This document shows, in pieces, positions 9,366 through 17,377 of a DNA stretch of 45,126 nucleotides (position 1 is its first letter; every line of letters starts with the position of its first letter). The stretch spans positions 1 through 45,126 of the forward strand of contig NZ_JXAK01000057.1 of the NCBI RefSeq assembly GCF_000829455.1. Reading direction: 5' to 3'. This stretch comes from Gordoniibacillus kamchatkensis. Its GTDB lineage: Bacteria > Bacillota > Bacilli > Paenibacillales > NBRC-103111. The notes under the pieces were generated by a model. It saw nothing but the letters and a program-made list of their open reading frames with translations. It was not told the origin of the DNA and made no database searches. Made by a program: the position numbers and the translations under genes.

Positions 9366-10435
9366 TGTCGTTCACCCTTCACAGCATGCGTTACATAGCG
9401 CTGCAATTTGCGCCCCAGGCGCAAGCAAAATTTCAGCTCCTGCCTCACCTGCCTGGTCAGCGCTTCGGGCTGCAGCTTGCCCCTGGTCGTATACAGCTCC
9501 CCCTCCATTTGATACGGCGTCATGGCGCGCAGCTTCAAAACCGTCTTCATCGCCTGCCGCAATTCGCCGGCAAACGGCGCCGCGATCGCCCCTGCGCGCT
9601 CGAGTCCATCCAGTCTTTCGAGCGTCGACGCGGCGCCGATTCCGGCCAATTCGGCAAGCAGCCGGATGCCGTTAACGAGCGGAATGTAGACGCCATATTT
9701 AATATCGATACCGCCGGCATCTTCGCCGTACCGTTCGGTGATCAGCCCTCCGAACACGTTCAACTGCACTTTATGATGGAGCGTGTTGCGAAGCATCGCC
9801 TGCAGCACGTCCGGATGGCTTTTGACGAAATTGAGTTGTGTCTGCCGGAGCCGCTCGACAAGCGATTCATCGCCATAGACGCAGCGAATGTCCGAAAAAA
9901 TGAGCAAGTAGCGGATGTTCTCCCACACCGGCTCCTCCATCCAGCTCTCCACCATGCGTGCGTACTCGGCCAAAGGTTTCCTCCACAGCGCATTTCCGGC
10001 CAGCACCTGCCCCGTGCACGGAGCGTACCCGAGGTGCTCCAGACCAGCGTGAATGTCGCCGGCAAGCTGCTCGAAATAACGAGCGGCGTGCTCGGCTTCC
10101 TCCTCGCAGCTCGGATTGTCATAGACGAGCCCGTTATCCTGGTCGCTCCACAGCGTTTGCTCGCTGCGTCCACCGCTGCCGTACAGCACGAACGCATAGC
10201 CTGGCTGCGGCGCCGCAAGCCCGCGCTGCGCCGCAGCTGCCTCCGCGAGCTGCACGGTGCGGCGAATGAGCGCGTCGTGCAGCCGGTTCAATCCGACGTG
10301 ATAATCCATAAAATCGGCGAAAAGGAGCGGATCACGGTACGTCTCGTGAGCCTGCTCCCGGATCGCCCGCAGCGACGGCAAATCGTTCGCCTGCGAGATT
10401 TGCTCCTGAACCTGGTCCCATGAGAGGTGTACCAT
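9362..10435 (-). CDS. DUF294-type putative nucleotidyltransferase
   Basis: 357 residues. A helical N-terminus is followed by a Pol-beta-type nucleotidyltransferase core, YGSGGRSEQTLWSDQDNGLVYDN (about residues 84-106), carrying the GS motif and the Asp-x-Asp metal pair. The C-terminal helical substrate-binding domain includes HHKVQLNVFGGLITERYG and a basic end. This arrangement resembles the N-terminal half of GlnD (PII uridylyltransferase) and DUF294/DUF335 proteins. The start at 10435 has AAGGAGATGCATC upstream; the GTG at 10453 is less likely. It begins 57 bases after amt on the same strand with no terminator between, and overlaps the exonuclease gene by 4 bases. The target of nucleotidylation is unknown. 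Confidence 0.85.
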   Translation of the reverse strand: MVHLSWDQVQEQISQANDLPSLRAIREQAHETYRDPLLFADFMDYHVGLNRLHDALIRRTVQLAEAAAAQRGLAAPQPGYAFVLYGSGGRSEQTLWSDQDNGLVYDNPSCEEEAEHAARYFEQLAGDIHAGLEHLGYAPCTGQVLAGNALWRKPLAEYARMVESWMEEPVWENIRYLLIFSDIRCVYGDESLVERLRQTQLNFVKSHPDVLQAMLRNTLHHKVQLNVFGGLITERYGEDAGGIDIKYGVYIPLVNGIRLLAELAGIGAASTLERLDGLERAGAIAAPFAGELRQAMKTVLKLRAMTPYQMEGELYTTRGKLQPEALTRQVRQELKFCLRLGRKLQRYVTHAVKGERQ

Positions 10436-10492
10436 GATGCATCTCCTTCGCACGTCTGTTTTTGCTTTTACCCCATTGTAGCCGCTCGACCG

Positions 10493-11902
10493 TTATGCCG
10501 TCACGTTGCTTTGCCCTTGCAGCTTCTTCATTTGTTCCGGATAGCCGTAGGAGCCGTGCTCGGACAAGTCGAGACCGACGATTTCCTCTTCTTCCGTAAC
10601 CCGCAGGCCGATCGTCGCCTTCAAAATGCCAAGAATGATAAAGGACAAGACGAAGACGAACACGAAAGCGCCTGCGACGCCGAGCGCTTGCACGCCAAGC
10701 TGATGAAAGCCGCCGCCGTAAAACAGGCCCGCACCGCCGACCGGCGTACCGCCGCCGGCTCTTGTGGCCAATTCCGAAGTAGCGAAAAATCCTGTGGACA
10801 GCGTTCCCCAAATGCCGGCGATGCCGTGTACCGAGAAAGCATAAACCGGATCGTCGAGCCCCCATTTCTCAAACCATTGCGCCGTAAAGAAGGTGATGAT
10901 GCCGGCCAGCGCGCCGATAACGATGGCGGCCCAAGGCTCGACGAACGCGCAAGCTGCCGTAATGGCGACGAGCGCCGCCAATACGCCGTTCAGCATGCTC
11001 GGAATATCCGCCTTGCCGAAGTACATCCACGATACGATCATGGCTGCCACGCCGCCTGCCGCTGCAGCCATATTCGTCGTGAGCGCGATGTAGCCGAAGA
11101 AGCCGTCGTTCATTGCGCTAAGCGTAGAACCGGGGTTGAACCCGAACCAGCCGATCCACAAAATGATGACGCCGAGTACGGACAGCACCTGGTTGTGGCC
11201 GGGTATGAGGTTCGGCGTGCCGTCTTTGTTGAACTTGCCGATACGCGGCTTCAGCAGCAGCGTGGCGACGAGAGCCGCGGTAGCGCCCTGCAGGTGAACG
11301 ACCGTCGAACCGGCGAAATCCTGCATCCCGATCTGTGCCAGCCAGCCGCCGCCCCATACCCAGTGAGCTACGATCGGATAAATGAGCACCGTGAACAGAA
11401 CGCCGAAAATGAAGTACACCGGCAGCTTGCCGCGTTCCGCGAAGCCGCCCCACGCAATCGCAAGCGAGACGCCGGCGAACGCGAGCTGGAACAAAAACTT
11501 GATGCTGATCGGAACGTCGGAGCCGGCAAGCGAGCTGAACGCCGCCTTTGCCTGGTCTTCAAGCCCGGTGAGCACGAACCCGGTCGTACCGAAAAACGGA
11601 TTGCCGTTGCCGAAGGCAAGGCCGAAGCCGAGCGCCCAGAACGCCAGCGCGCAAATGCCGAACGTCAAAATCGTTTTGCCGGCGACGTGGCCCGCATTTT
11701 TCATCCGCGTCGAACCTGCTTCCAGCAAGGCGAAACCGGCTTGCATGAAAATGACCAGTATTGCCGCTAACATGACCCATACGGCATCGACCGCCGCCTG
11801 AAGCTGTCCCGGTTCCGGCGGCTTCGGATCGTCAGCGAACGCCAAAGCCGCCGGCATGAGCAGCAGTAGAGCACCAACCGCAAGCAGAACTTTCTTAACC
11901 AT
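10493..11902 (-). CDS. amt: Ammonium transporter (Amt family)
   Basis: 469 residues. An N-terminal signal-like segment (MVKKVLLAVGALLLLMPAAL) precedes about 11 membrane segments. Amt hallmarks: FMQAGFALLEAG, DFAGSTVVHLQGATAALVA with the first pore His, GWFGFNPGS, FSVHGIAGIWGTLSTG with the second pore His, and the C-terminal regulatory motif GLDLSEHGSYGYPE. It conducts ammonium into the cell under nitrogen limitation. AAGGGAAG lies upstream of the ATG. A perfect GlnR/TnrA box lies between promoter and start. No glnK (PII) gene is adjacent, although many amt genes are paired with one; a nucleotidyltransferase-like gene follows instead. Confidence 0.96.
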   Translation of the reverse strand: MVKKVLLAVGALLLLMPAALAFADDPKPPEPGQLQAAVDAVWVMLAAILVIFMQAGFALLEAGSTRMKNAGHVAGKTILTFGICALAFWALGFGLAFGNGNPFFGTTGFVLTGLEDQAKAAFSSLAGSDVPISIKFLFQLAFAGVSLAIAWGGFAERGKLPVYFIFGVLFTVLIYPIVAHWVWGGGWLAQIGMQDFAGSTVVHLQGATAALVATLLLKPRIGKFNKDGTPNLIPGHNQVLSVLGVIILWIGWFGFNPGSTLSAMNDGFFGYIALTTNMAAAAGGVAAMIVSWMYFGKADIPSMLNGVLAALVAITAACAFVEPWAAIVIGALAGIITFFTAQWFEKWGLDDPVYAFSVHGIAGIWGTLSTGFFATSELATRAGGGTPVGGAGLFYGGGFHQLGVQALGVAGAFVFVFVLSFIILGILKATIGLRVTEEEEIVGLDLSEHGSYGYPEQMKKLQGQSNVTA

Positions 11903-11923
11903 AGTACCACTTCCCTTGTCTAA

Positions 11924-11940
11924 TGTAATATTTTATAACA
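11924..11940 (-). promoter_or_regulatory. GlnR/TnrA operator of amt
   Basis: TGTTATAAAATATTACA on the minus strand matches the published consensus TGTNANAWWWTNTNACA at every defined position. It lies about +15 to +31 relative to the predicted start site, a position that suits repression. An incomplete half-site occurs at 11944-11960. Confidence 0.85.
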
Positions 11941-11961
11941 CATTGTGAAATTCTTAGTGTC

Positions 11962-11990
11962 ATTATATAGGGGATATTCCGTTTTGACAA
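11962..11990 (-). promoter_or_regulatory. Sigma-A promoter of amt
   Basis: On the minus strand, -35 TTGTCA (11985-11990), exactly 17 bases, -10 TATAAT (11962-11967); predicted start site near 11955. Confidence 0.8.
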
Positions 11991-12154
11991 TACACTTTCC
12001 TCCACTTTTTCATGAAAATACGAAATATAACCTAACATGAATCTCGCGAAATTCGGATTCCCCTGTCCATGCAAAGCAATCCTTCGCTGTTTCATAATGA
12101 AAACCTGACATAAGGGTCTTCCCCTCCTTTTTCAACCGCAATTAGGCGGCAATG

Positions 12155-12185
12155 GCAAAGCGCAACGTTTGACTGTACGCTTTGC
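12155..12185 (+). promoter_or_regulatory. Inverted repeat over the merR promoter
   Basis: GCAAAGCG (12155-12162) and CGCTTTGC (12178-12185) form perfect 8-base arms 15 bases apart. They flank a candidate -35 TTGACT (12169-12174); a candidate -10 TATCAT is at 12193-12198, 18 bases on. The position suggests an operator, possibly for autoregulation by the MerR protein encoded just downstream. Confidence 0.45.
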
Positions 12186-12233
12186 AATCAAGTATCATGA
12201 AAATAACGAATTCTGGCGAAGTGAGGGATGGCA

Positions 12234-12671
12234 ATGGGAGACAAGAAGCTTTATAAAATCGGAGAGCTTGCCCATCTGGCCGGCGTCAGCTCGCGCACGA
12301 TCGACTACTATACGAAGCTTGGACTCATCGGGCCCGAGAAGCGCTCCGACACGAATTACCGTCTATATTCGGATGAAACTTTGCTGCGGCTCAAACGTAT
12401 TGAAAGCATGAAACGGGAAAAATACTCCCTGGAAGAAATCAAGAGCTCTCTGCGGGAGTGGGGCCGCGTCAGCCACAGCGAGCGCGTGACAGATAAACTG
12501 ACATCGCTTCATCTGCATCTGGAGCAGCTGCAGAAAGAAGCGAAGGAACTCGGTCCGATGCTCGAACGGATGAGACCGAACCAGCACAAAAAGCTGCTGA
12601 AAATGTTGACGCCCGCCACCGCCGCCTGCATTGAGGCGCTCCTGCTGCTTCTGGGAAACAGCCAAAGCTAA
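12234..12671 (+). CDS. MerR family transcriptional regulator
   Basis: 145 residues. The winged HTH is at the N-terminus (YKIGELAHLAGVSSRTIDYYTKLGLIGPEKR, then YRLYSDETLLRLKRIESMK), followed by a long dimerisation helix and a leucine-rich C-terminus. No cysteine pair or metal-binding loop is visible, so the ligand is unknown. ATG at 12234 is preferred over 12228 because GAGG lies 7 bases upstream. The stop (TAA) abuts the ribosome binding site of the YugP-like protease gene, so the two form an operon. Confidence 0.88.
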   Translation: MGDKKLYKIGELAHLAGVSSRTIDYYTKLGLIGPEKRSDTNYRLYSDETLLRLKRIESMKREKYSLEEIKSSLREWGRVSHSERVTDKLTSLHLHLEQLQKEAKELGPMLERMRPNQHKKLLKMLTPATAACIEALLLLLGNSQS

Positions 12672-12687
12672 GGAGGAACCGAACCGC

Positions 12688-13374
12688 ATGTTTTTTCACC
12701 CGATGGATTTTTTGATCCTGATCGCTTTCGCAGTGTCGATGTGGGCGTCTTTCCGCGTGCGCGGCACGTTCGGCACATGGGCGCAAGTACAAGCTCGTTC
12801 CCATATGACCGGTGCCGAAGCGGCCCGCCGCATGCTGGATGCGAACGGACTGTACGACGTCGCAGTAGAACCGGTGGAGGGGACGCTGACGGACCATTAC
12901 GATCCGACCAGCCGGACGGTGCGCCTGTCCGAGCCCGTATACTACGACAGCTCGATTTCGGCGATTTCCGTCGCTTGCCACGAAGTCGGCCACGCTATTC
13001 AACATAAAGCGCATTATCCGATGCTGGCCCTTCGCCACGCCATGTTCCCGGCGGTCAATTTCGCCTCCGGCGTAGCGCCGCTCTTGCTGCTGGCGGGCTT
13101 CATCTTCCAGCAGCTGCCGATCTTGCTGCTGCTCGGCATTTTGTTTTTCGCCGGGGCGGTCGCGTTCCAGATCGTCACGCTGCCGGTCGAATTCAACGCG
13201 AGCTCCCGGGCCCGCAAGCTGATGGCCCAATACGGGTTCATCGCCTCCGACGAGGAGCGCGGCGTCGCCAAAGTGCTTAACGCAGCGGCGCTCACCTACG
13301 TCGCCGCAGCGCTCATCTCCGTGCTGCAGCTGCTGAAGTACATCATGATCTTCAATCAACGCAACGACGATTAA
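12688..13374 (+). CDS. YugP-like membrane zinc metalloprotease
   Basis: 228 residues. The zinc signature HEVGH (His98, Glu99, His102) sits in SVACHEVGHAIQH. Hydrophobic segments are at the N-terminus (DFLILIAFAVSMWASF), two in the middle (VAPLLLLAGFIF, ILLLLGILFFAGAVAF) and one at the C-terminus. The conserved LPVEFNASSRARKLM follows. This is the family of Bacillus YugP (neutral zinc metallopeptidase). The substrate is unknown. AGGAGGA is 10 bases upstream of the ATG, right after the merR stop, so expression is probably linked to the MerR regulator. Confidence 0.9.
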   Translation: MFFHPMDFLILIAFAVSMWASFRVRGTFGTWAQVQARSHMTGAEAARRMLDANGLYDVAVEPVEGTLTDHYDPTSRTVRLSEPVYYDSSISAISVACHEVGHAIQHKAHYPMLALRHAMFPAVNFASGVAPLLLLAGFIFQQLPILLLLGILFFAGAVAFQIVTLPVEFNASSRARKLMAQYGFIASDEERGVAKVLNAAALTYVAAALISVLQLLKYIMIFNQRNDD

Positions 13375-13384
13375 TCGTTAAAGC

Positions 13385-13426
13385 AAAAAGGTTCCCTCGC
13401 ACGCTTGGGCGAGGGAACCTTTTTGC
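13385..13426 (+). terminator. Bidirectional terminator between the metalloprotease and LysR genes
   Basis: Stem AAAAAGGTTCCCTCGC / GCGAGGGAACCTTTTT with a short loop and A/T runs on both sides, located between two convergent genes. Confidence 0.9.
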
Positions 13427-13437
13427 ATACTATTCGG

Positions 13438-14337
13438 CTATGGTTTGAGCTCGCCTTGCACGAACTCGATAAGGAAGCGGCGGAACACCTCGGCGACGGG
13501 TGGAAGCCTCTCGCCGGCGCGCTGAATGAGCCCGACGGTGCGGGTGACGCGCGGCTCGGTGACGCGCACTTTCGTCGGCTGCATCAATCCGTTGTCGGCC
13601 AGCGCCATTTCCGGCAGCAGGCTGACGCCCATGCCCGCAGCGACAAGGCCGCGGATCGCGTCCGTCTCTTCGCCTTCAAAGCCGATGCGCGGCGTGAATC
13701 CGGCGCGTCGGCAAGCTTCCAGAACGATGGTGCGCAGCGAATACTCCTCGCTGAACATGACGAACAGCTCGTCCTTCAGCTGTTCAAGCCGGATTGATTG
13801 ATATTCCGACAATATGTGATGCGGCGGCAAAATCGCGTACAGCTCTTCGGTAAGCAGCAGATCGCCGGCGACGTGCTCGTGCTTTTCCGGGAACGGCGAA
13901 ATGAACGCAAGGTCGATTTCGCCCTTCGTCACGTCGCGGATCAGACTGTTGTAAGTCCCTTGCCGGAGCTTGAACTTGACGTTCGGATGGTCTTTGCGGA
14001 ACGCCGCTACCGCCGTCGGCAGTAAATGCAGCACGACGCTGTGCGGGAAGCCGATGCGAATTTCCCCCGCCTCCGGATCGAGAAATTCGTGAATTTCGCT
14101 CACCGCCCGCTCGAGATCCGTCAATATGCGTTCCGTCCGGCTTAAAAACAAGTGGCCGACGCTCGTGAGGTGAAGATTTCGCCCCTTCTGGACGAACAGG
14201 TTGACGCCGAGCTCTTCCTCCAGAAGCTTTATTTGCCGCGAGACGGCCGACTGCGCCACCCGCAGCTCCTCGGCTGCTTGCGTCATATGCTGTTTGCGCG
14301 CCACTTTCACGAAATATTGCAGTTGTCGCAGTTCCAC
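13438..14337 (-). CDS. LysR family regulator, GltC-like
   Basis: 299 residues. The N-terminal HTH (ELRQLQYFVKVARKQHMTQAAEELRVAQSAVSRQIKLLEEELGVNLF) and the effector domain (GEIRIGFPHSVVLHLLPT, GFEGEETDAIRGLVAAGMGVSLLPE, TVGLIQ) closely follow the pattern of Bacillus GltC, activator of glutamate synthase. Here the divergent neighbour is tpx, not gltAB, so the target may differ. GTG at 14337 is chosen because GGAGG lies 5 bases upstream; the longer start at 14349 overlaps it. Confidence 0.88.
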   Translation of the reverse strand: MELRQLQYFVKVARKQHMTQAAEELRVAQSAVSRQIKLLEEELGVNLFVQKGRNLHLTSVGHLFLSRTERILTDLERAVSEIHEFLDPEAGEIRIGFPHSVVLHLLPTAVAAFRKDHPNVKFKLRQGTYNSLIRDVTKGEIDLAFISPFPEKHEHVAGDLLLTEELYAILPPHHILSEYQSIRLEQLKDELFVMFSEEYSLRTIVLEACRRAGFTPRIGFEGEETDAIRGLVAAGMGVSLLPEMALADNGLMQPTKVRVTEPRVTRTVGLIQRAGERLPPVAEVFRRFLIEFVQGELKP

Positions 14338-14376
14338 GGCGGCCTCCACGTGATACTTTTTTATTAGATTGCCCTT

Positions 14377-14416
14377 TCTGTCCGATTGGACAACGGAATA
14401 GGCGGGCGATTATAAT
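14377..14416 (+). promoter_or_regulatory. Candidate tpx promoter with overlapping dyad
   Basis: TATAAT (14411-14416) is the likely -10. The dyad TGTCC-GATT-GGACA (about 14379-14392) overlaps the -35 zone. Its place between divergent lysR and tpx fits a LysR-type site, but it is not a classic T-N11-A box. Confidence 0.4.
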
Positions 14417-14466
14417 GAGGGGAGGGTTTACCACGAATCCATAGTTATCTAAAGGAGGATTTTCCC

Positions 14467-14985
14467 ATGGCACAAGAACGCACAGGCGTTGCCACACTGA
14501 AAGGCAATCCGATCACGCTCGTAGGCCCGGAACTGAAAGTTGGTGACGCAGCGCCGGACTTCAAAGTAAACAAAGACCTGATGACTGAAGTTTCGCTCGG
14601 CGATTACGCCGGCAAAGTGAAGCTCATCTCCGTCGTCCCGTCTCTCGACACGGGCGTTTGCGACGCACAAACCCGCCGCTTCAACGAAGAAGCAGCCAAG
14701 CTCGGCGATAACGTCGTCGTGCTGACGATCTCCGTCGATTTGCCGTTCGCGCAAGCCCGCTGGTGCGGCGCCGCAGGCATCGATAAAGTCATCACGCTGT
14801 CCGACTACAAAACGAAATCGTTCGGCCAAGCATACGGCGTGCTGATCAAAGAGCTTCAGCTCGATATGCGCTCCATCTTCGTAGTCGACGCCAATAACAA
14901 AATTACATATGTCGAGTATTTGAAGGAAATGACCGAGCACCCGAACTACGAAGCCGCAGTCGCCGCTGTAAAGGCGCTGCTGTAA
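14467..14985 (+). CDS. tpx: Thiol peroxidase
   Basis: 172 residues, full length. The peroxidatic Cys65 is in [17 protein letters not shown] and the resolving Cys100 in [11 protein letters not shown], the pattern of atypical two-Cys Tpx. It reduces hydroperoxides using thioredoxin in the cytoplasm. AAAGGAGG lies 7 bases upstream of the ATG. Codon use is strongly biased, suggesting high expression. Divergent from the GltC-like regulator and followed by a dispersed repeat and a terminator. Confidence 0.97.
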   Translation: MAQERTGVATLKGNPITLVGPELKVGDAAPDFKVNKDLMTEVSLGDYAGKVKLISVVPSLDTGVCDAQTRRFNEEAAKLGDNVVVLTISVDLPFAQARWCGAAGIDKVITLSDYKTKSFGQAYGVLIKELQLDMRSIFVVDANNKITYVEYLKEMTEHPNYEAAVAAVKALL

Positions 14986-14995
14986 ACGGCATATC

Positions 14996-15150
14996 AAGGA
15001 TAAACGGCTTACGCCGTCCTTCGGGACGCGCGCGTTTACCGGCGTTAAGCTGGGCTGTGAGACGCCCTGCACGCTGCTCACCGTTACAACTCCAGCTTAA
15101 CGCCTAGTAGCGGAATCAGCCCAGGTGTAGGCACAACTTATACTTTCTGA
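14996..15150 (+). repeat. Dispersed intergenic repeat, copy B (fullest copy)
   Basis: Begins AAGGATAAACGG 11 bases past the tpx stop. It holds a perfect hairpin CGTCC-TTCG-GGACG (15015-15028), then GCGCGTTTACCGGCG, CAGCTTAACGCC and a TATACTTT end. It aligns throughout with the reverse complement of 5493-5626, and partly with 28035-28098 and 29499-29582. Confidence 0.8.
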
Positions 15151-15161
15151 TGGAGCGATAG

Positions 15162-15194
15162 AAAAACAGCGAGATCAATCTCGCTGTTTTTTTT
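15162..15194. terminator. Bidirectional terminator between tpx and the DUF1499 gene
   Basis: Stem AAAAACAGCGAGAT / ATCTCGCTGTTTTT with a two-base gap and an eight-T run on the plus strand. The DUF1499 stop overlaps its edge. Confidence 0.9.
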
Positions 15195-15581
15195 AATTGC
15201 TGATTTTATGAGCGGCCAGTTTTTTGTCCAGCGCCCCGTATATATCGAGAATGGTTCTATAATTGGAGCCCAAATCGCCGAGCGAACCGCGCGACGCGGA
15301 GTACACATCGATTGCGCTGTGCATCGGATTGATGCCGAACAACGTTAAGGTTACGTCTTGGGTACGGCCGAAAAGCGTCCGTTTCTCGACGACGATTTCC
15401 CCGACGTTCTTTACCTCGTGCAGAAGCTTGTAGCCGGGCAATTTTTTCAGCAGCGTGATCGTTTCGTCCCACAGCTTCTCTTTCGGCAAATTGTAGTGCC
15501 GCGTTTTGAGCGCCGGGTCTCGCGCTTTTTCACCGGTCGATTCGAGCTGCGCACAATGCCGATAAGCGTTCGTTTGAGCAA
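15193..15581 (-). pseudogene. DUF1499 family protein, one-base frameshift near the N-terminus
   Basis: The downstream frame reads TGEKARDPALKTRHYN, then LWDETITLLKKLPGYKL, VEKRTLFGRTQDVTL and SASRGSLGDLGSNYRTILDIYGALDKKL: the DUF1499 pattern. It has no usable ATG or GTG. The expected start (LLKRTLIGIVRSS) is in another frame, from a TTG at 15581 with AAGGGGG 8 bases upstream. One extra base near 15540-15547 would join the two (VRSSESTGEKARDP). A truncated protein from TTG 15489 is possible but has no ribosome binding site. Function unknown. Confidence 0.75.
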
Positions 15582-15688
15582 AAGCTTTTCCCCCTTAGCG
15601 AACTTGCAGCACGCTCTATCTAACGCACTATTCTTAATATTACCATTGTTTGTGCCCAAGCAAAAGGGGGAACATGCGCTCCGTTTCG

Positions 15689-17050
15689 TTACAGCAGATC
15701 GCTGACGGTGGAGTAGAGCAAGTAGGCGTTCAAGACCGCGATCAGCACGGCGACGATCCAGGCGAGAATTGCCATCCAGCGCGGCGCCACGAGCTCTCCC
15801 ATTTTACGGCGGTCGGAGCTGAATTTCACGAGCGGGATGACGGCGAACGACAGCTGCAGCGACAAAATGACTTGGCTGAGAATAAGCAGATTCGTCGTGC
15901 CCTTCTCCCCGTAAACGATCGAGACGACGACGGCCGGCACGATGGCGATGAGACGCGTAATCATGCGCCGCAGCCACGGCTTCATGCGGATGTTGAGGAA
16001 GCCTTCCATCACGATTTGCCCGGCCAGTGTCCCTGTCAGCGTAGAGTTTTGGCCGGAGGCGAGCAGCGCGACGCCGAACAAAATGCCGGCGCCGGCAGTG
16101 CCCAGCGTCGTCCCGAGCAGGCGGTAAGCTTCCTGGATTTCGCCGACCTCCTGGCCGAGCGTATGGAACGCCGAAGCGGCCAAAATAAGGATGGCGGCGT
16201 TAATGAACAAGGCCATCATGAGCGCTACCGTAGAGTCGATAGTCGCAAACCGGATCGCCGCGCGCTTTCCTTCCAATGTGCGCTCATAGTTCCGCGTCTG
16301 CACGATCGAAGAATGCAGGTATAGGTTGTGCGGCATGACCGTCGCGCCGAGAATGCCTAGCGCGATGTACAGCATCGACGGATTCGTGACGATTTGCGCC
16401 GACGGCACGAAGCCTTTCATGACCGCCCCGATTTCCGGCTTCGACATCATCAGCTCGATGGCGAAGCAGACGCCGATGACGGTAATGAGACTGATCACGA
16501 ACGCTTCCATGTAGCGGAAGCCTTTTTTCTGCAGCATCAAAATAAGCAGGACGTCGAACGCCGTGAGCAGTATGCCCCACGTAATGGGCAAGCCGAACAG
16601 CAAATTGAGCGCGATCGCCGAGCCGATCACCTCGGCCAAATCGCAGGCGGCGATGGCCAGCTCGCAAATGATCCATAACCCGAATGCCACCGGCTTGCTG
16701 TAATGATCGCGGCACGCCTGCGCCAAATCACGGCCCGTTGCGATGCCGAGCCGGCTGGACAAAGCCTGCAGCAAAATCGCCATCAAGTTGGAAATGAGAA
16801 TGACGGATAAGAGCGTATAACCGAATTGAGAGCCGCCGGCCAAATCCGTCGCCCAGTTGCCGGGATCCATATAACCGACGGCGACGAGATAGCCGGGACC
16901 GAAGAAGGCGAGCAGCTTCCGCAGGAAGCTGCCTTTCTTCGGCACCGCGAGCGAGCCGTTCACTTCCGGCAAGCTCAGCGTTCCCGCATTTTGCCTCCAT
17001 GCCGGGCCATGCCCCGCGGCGGCTTTTTGTTCTTGAACAGCTGCTTCCAT
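15689..17050 (-). CDS. mntH: Nramp-type Mn2+/Fe2+ transporter
   Basis: 453 residues, about 11 membrane segments. Metal-site motifs are DPGNW in segment 1 ([19 protein letters not shown]) and [13 protein letters not shown] in segment 6. Nramp proteins are proton-coupled divalent metal importers; in Bacilli MntH imports Mn2+. The N-terminal 40 residues are hydrophilic and longer than in many MntH. AGAAGGG lies upstream of the ATG. Two MntR-like boxes upstream support manganese control. No terminator is evident after the stop. Confidence 0.95.
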   Translation of the reverse strand: MEAAVQEQKAAAGHGPAWRQNAGTLSLPEVNGSLAVPKKGSFLRKLLAFFGPGYLVAVGYMDPGNWATDLAGGSQFGYTLLSVILISNLMAILLQALSSRLGIATGRDLAQACRDHYSKPVAFGLWIICELAIAACDLAEVIGSAIALNLLFGLPITWGILLTAFDVLLILMLQKKGFRYMEAFVISLITVIGVCFAIELMMSKPEIGAVMKGFVPSAQIVTNPSMLYIALGILGATVMPHNLYLHSSIVQTRNYERTLEGKRAAIRFATIDSTVALMMALFINAAILILAASAFHTLGQEVGEIQEAYRLLGTTLGTAGAGILFGVALLASGQNSTLTGTLAGQIVMEGFLNIRMKPWLRRMITRLIAIVPAVVVSIVYGEKGTTNLLILSQVILSLQLSFAVIPLVKFSSDRRKMGELVAPRWMAILAWIVAVLIAVLNAYLLYSTVSDLL

Positions 17051-17109
17051 CGCACACCCTTCTTTCTTAAGCGGAATTAAAACGTATCAAGCTTTTCTTT
17101 TGTCCAATA

Positions 17110-17130
17110 GTGTTGCTCTAGGGCAACTTT
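17110..17130 (-). promoter_or_regulatory. MntR-like operator 1
   Basis: GTTGC-TCTAGG-GCAAC palindrome followed by TTTTT, similar to the Bacillus MntR box TTTGCCTTAAGG. It lies in the mntH leader downstream of the predicted promoter. Confidence 0.5.
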
Positions 17131-17171
17131 TTGACGTAACTAAACGGCCGTGAACCATTTTCTATCCCTAT

Positions 17172-17201
17172 TATAACACTACGATATGCACTTCATCAAC
17201 A
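17172..17201 (-). promoter_or_regulatory. Predicted mntH promoter
   Basis: On the minus strand, TTGATG, 18 bases, TATAAT, about 120 bases upstream of the mntH start and between the two MntR-like boxes. Confidence 0.5.
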
Positions 17202-17240
17202 ATTGTGTGCATGAGGAACAAAATTATTTTTGCACAATAC

Positions 17241-17260
17241 TTTTTCCCTGGGGAAACTTT
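17241..17260 (-). promoter_or_regulatory. MntR-like operator 2
   Basis: TTTCCC-TG-GGGAAA palindrome followed by CTTT, sharing its outline (G-rich right half then AAACTTT/CAACTTT) with the box at 17110-17130. Confidence 0.45.
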
Positions 17261-17377
17261 CATTATGCAAGGCTGTTGCTTCGCAGCGCGGCGACCGGCC
17301 GGGCAATAGCAAACCTGTCTTCGTTGCCATTGCCGCCGGCACTTTCAAGCTCTAGCTTCGCCTGCAGTGATGACGAT

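Noticed and set aside
10427-11770. 447-codon open frame on the plus strand
   Set aside because: Antisense to amt; composition is typical of a reverse-strand shadow and it lacks a ribosome binding site.
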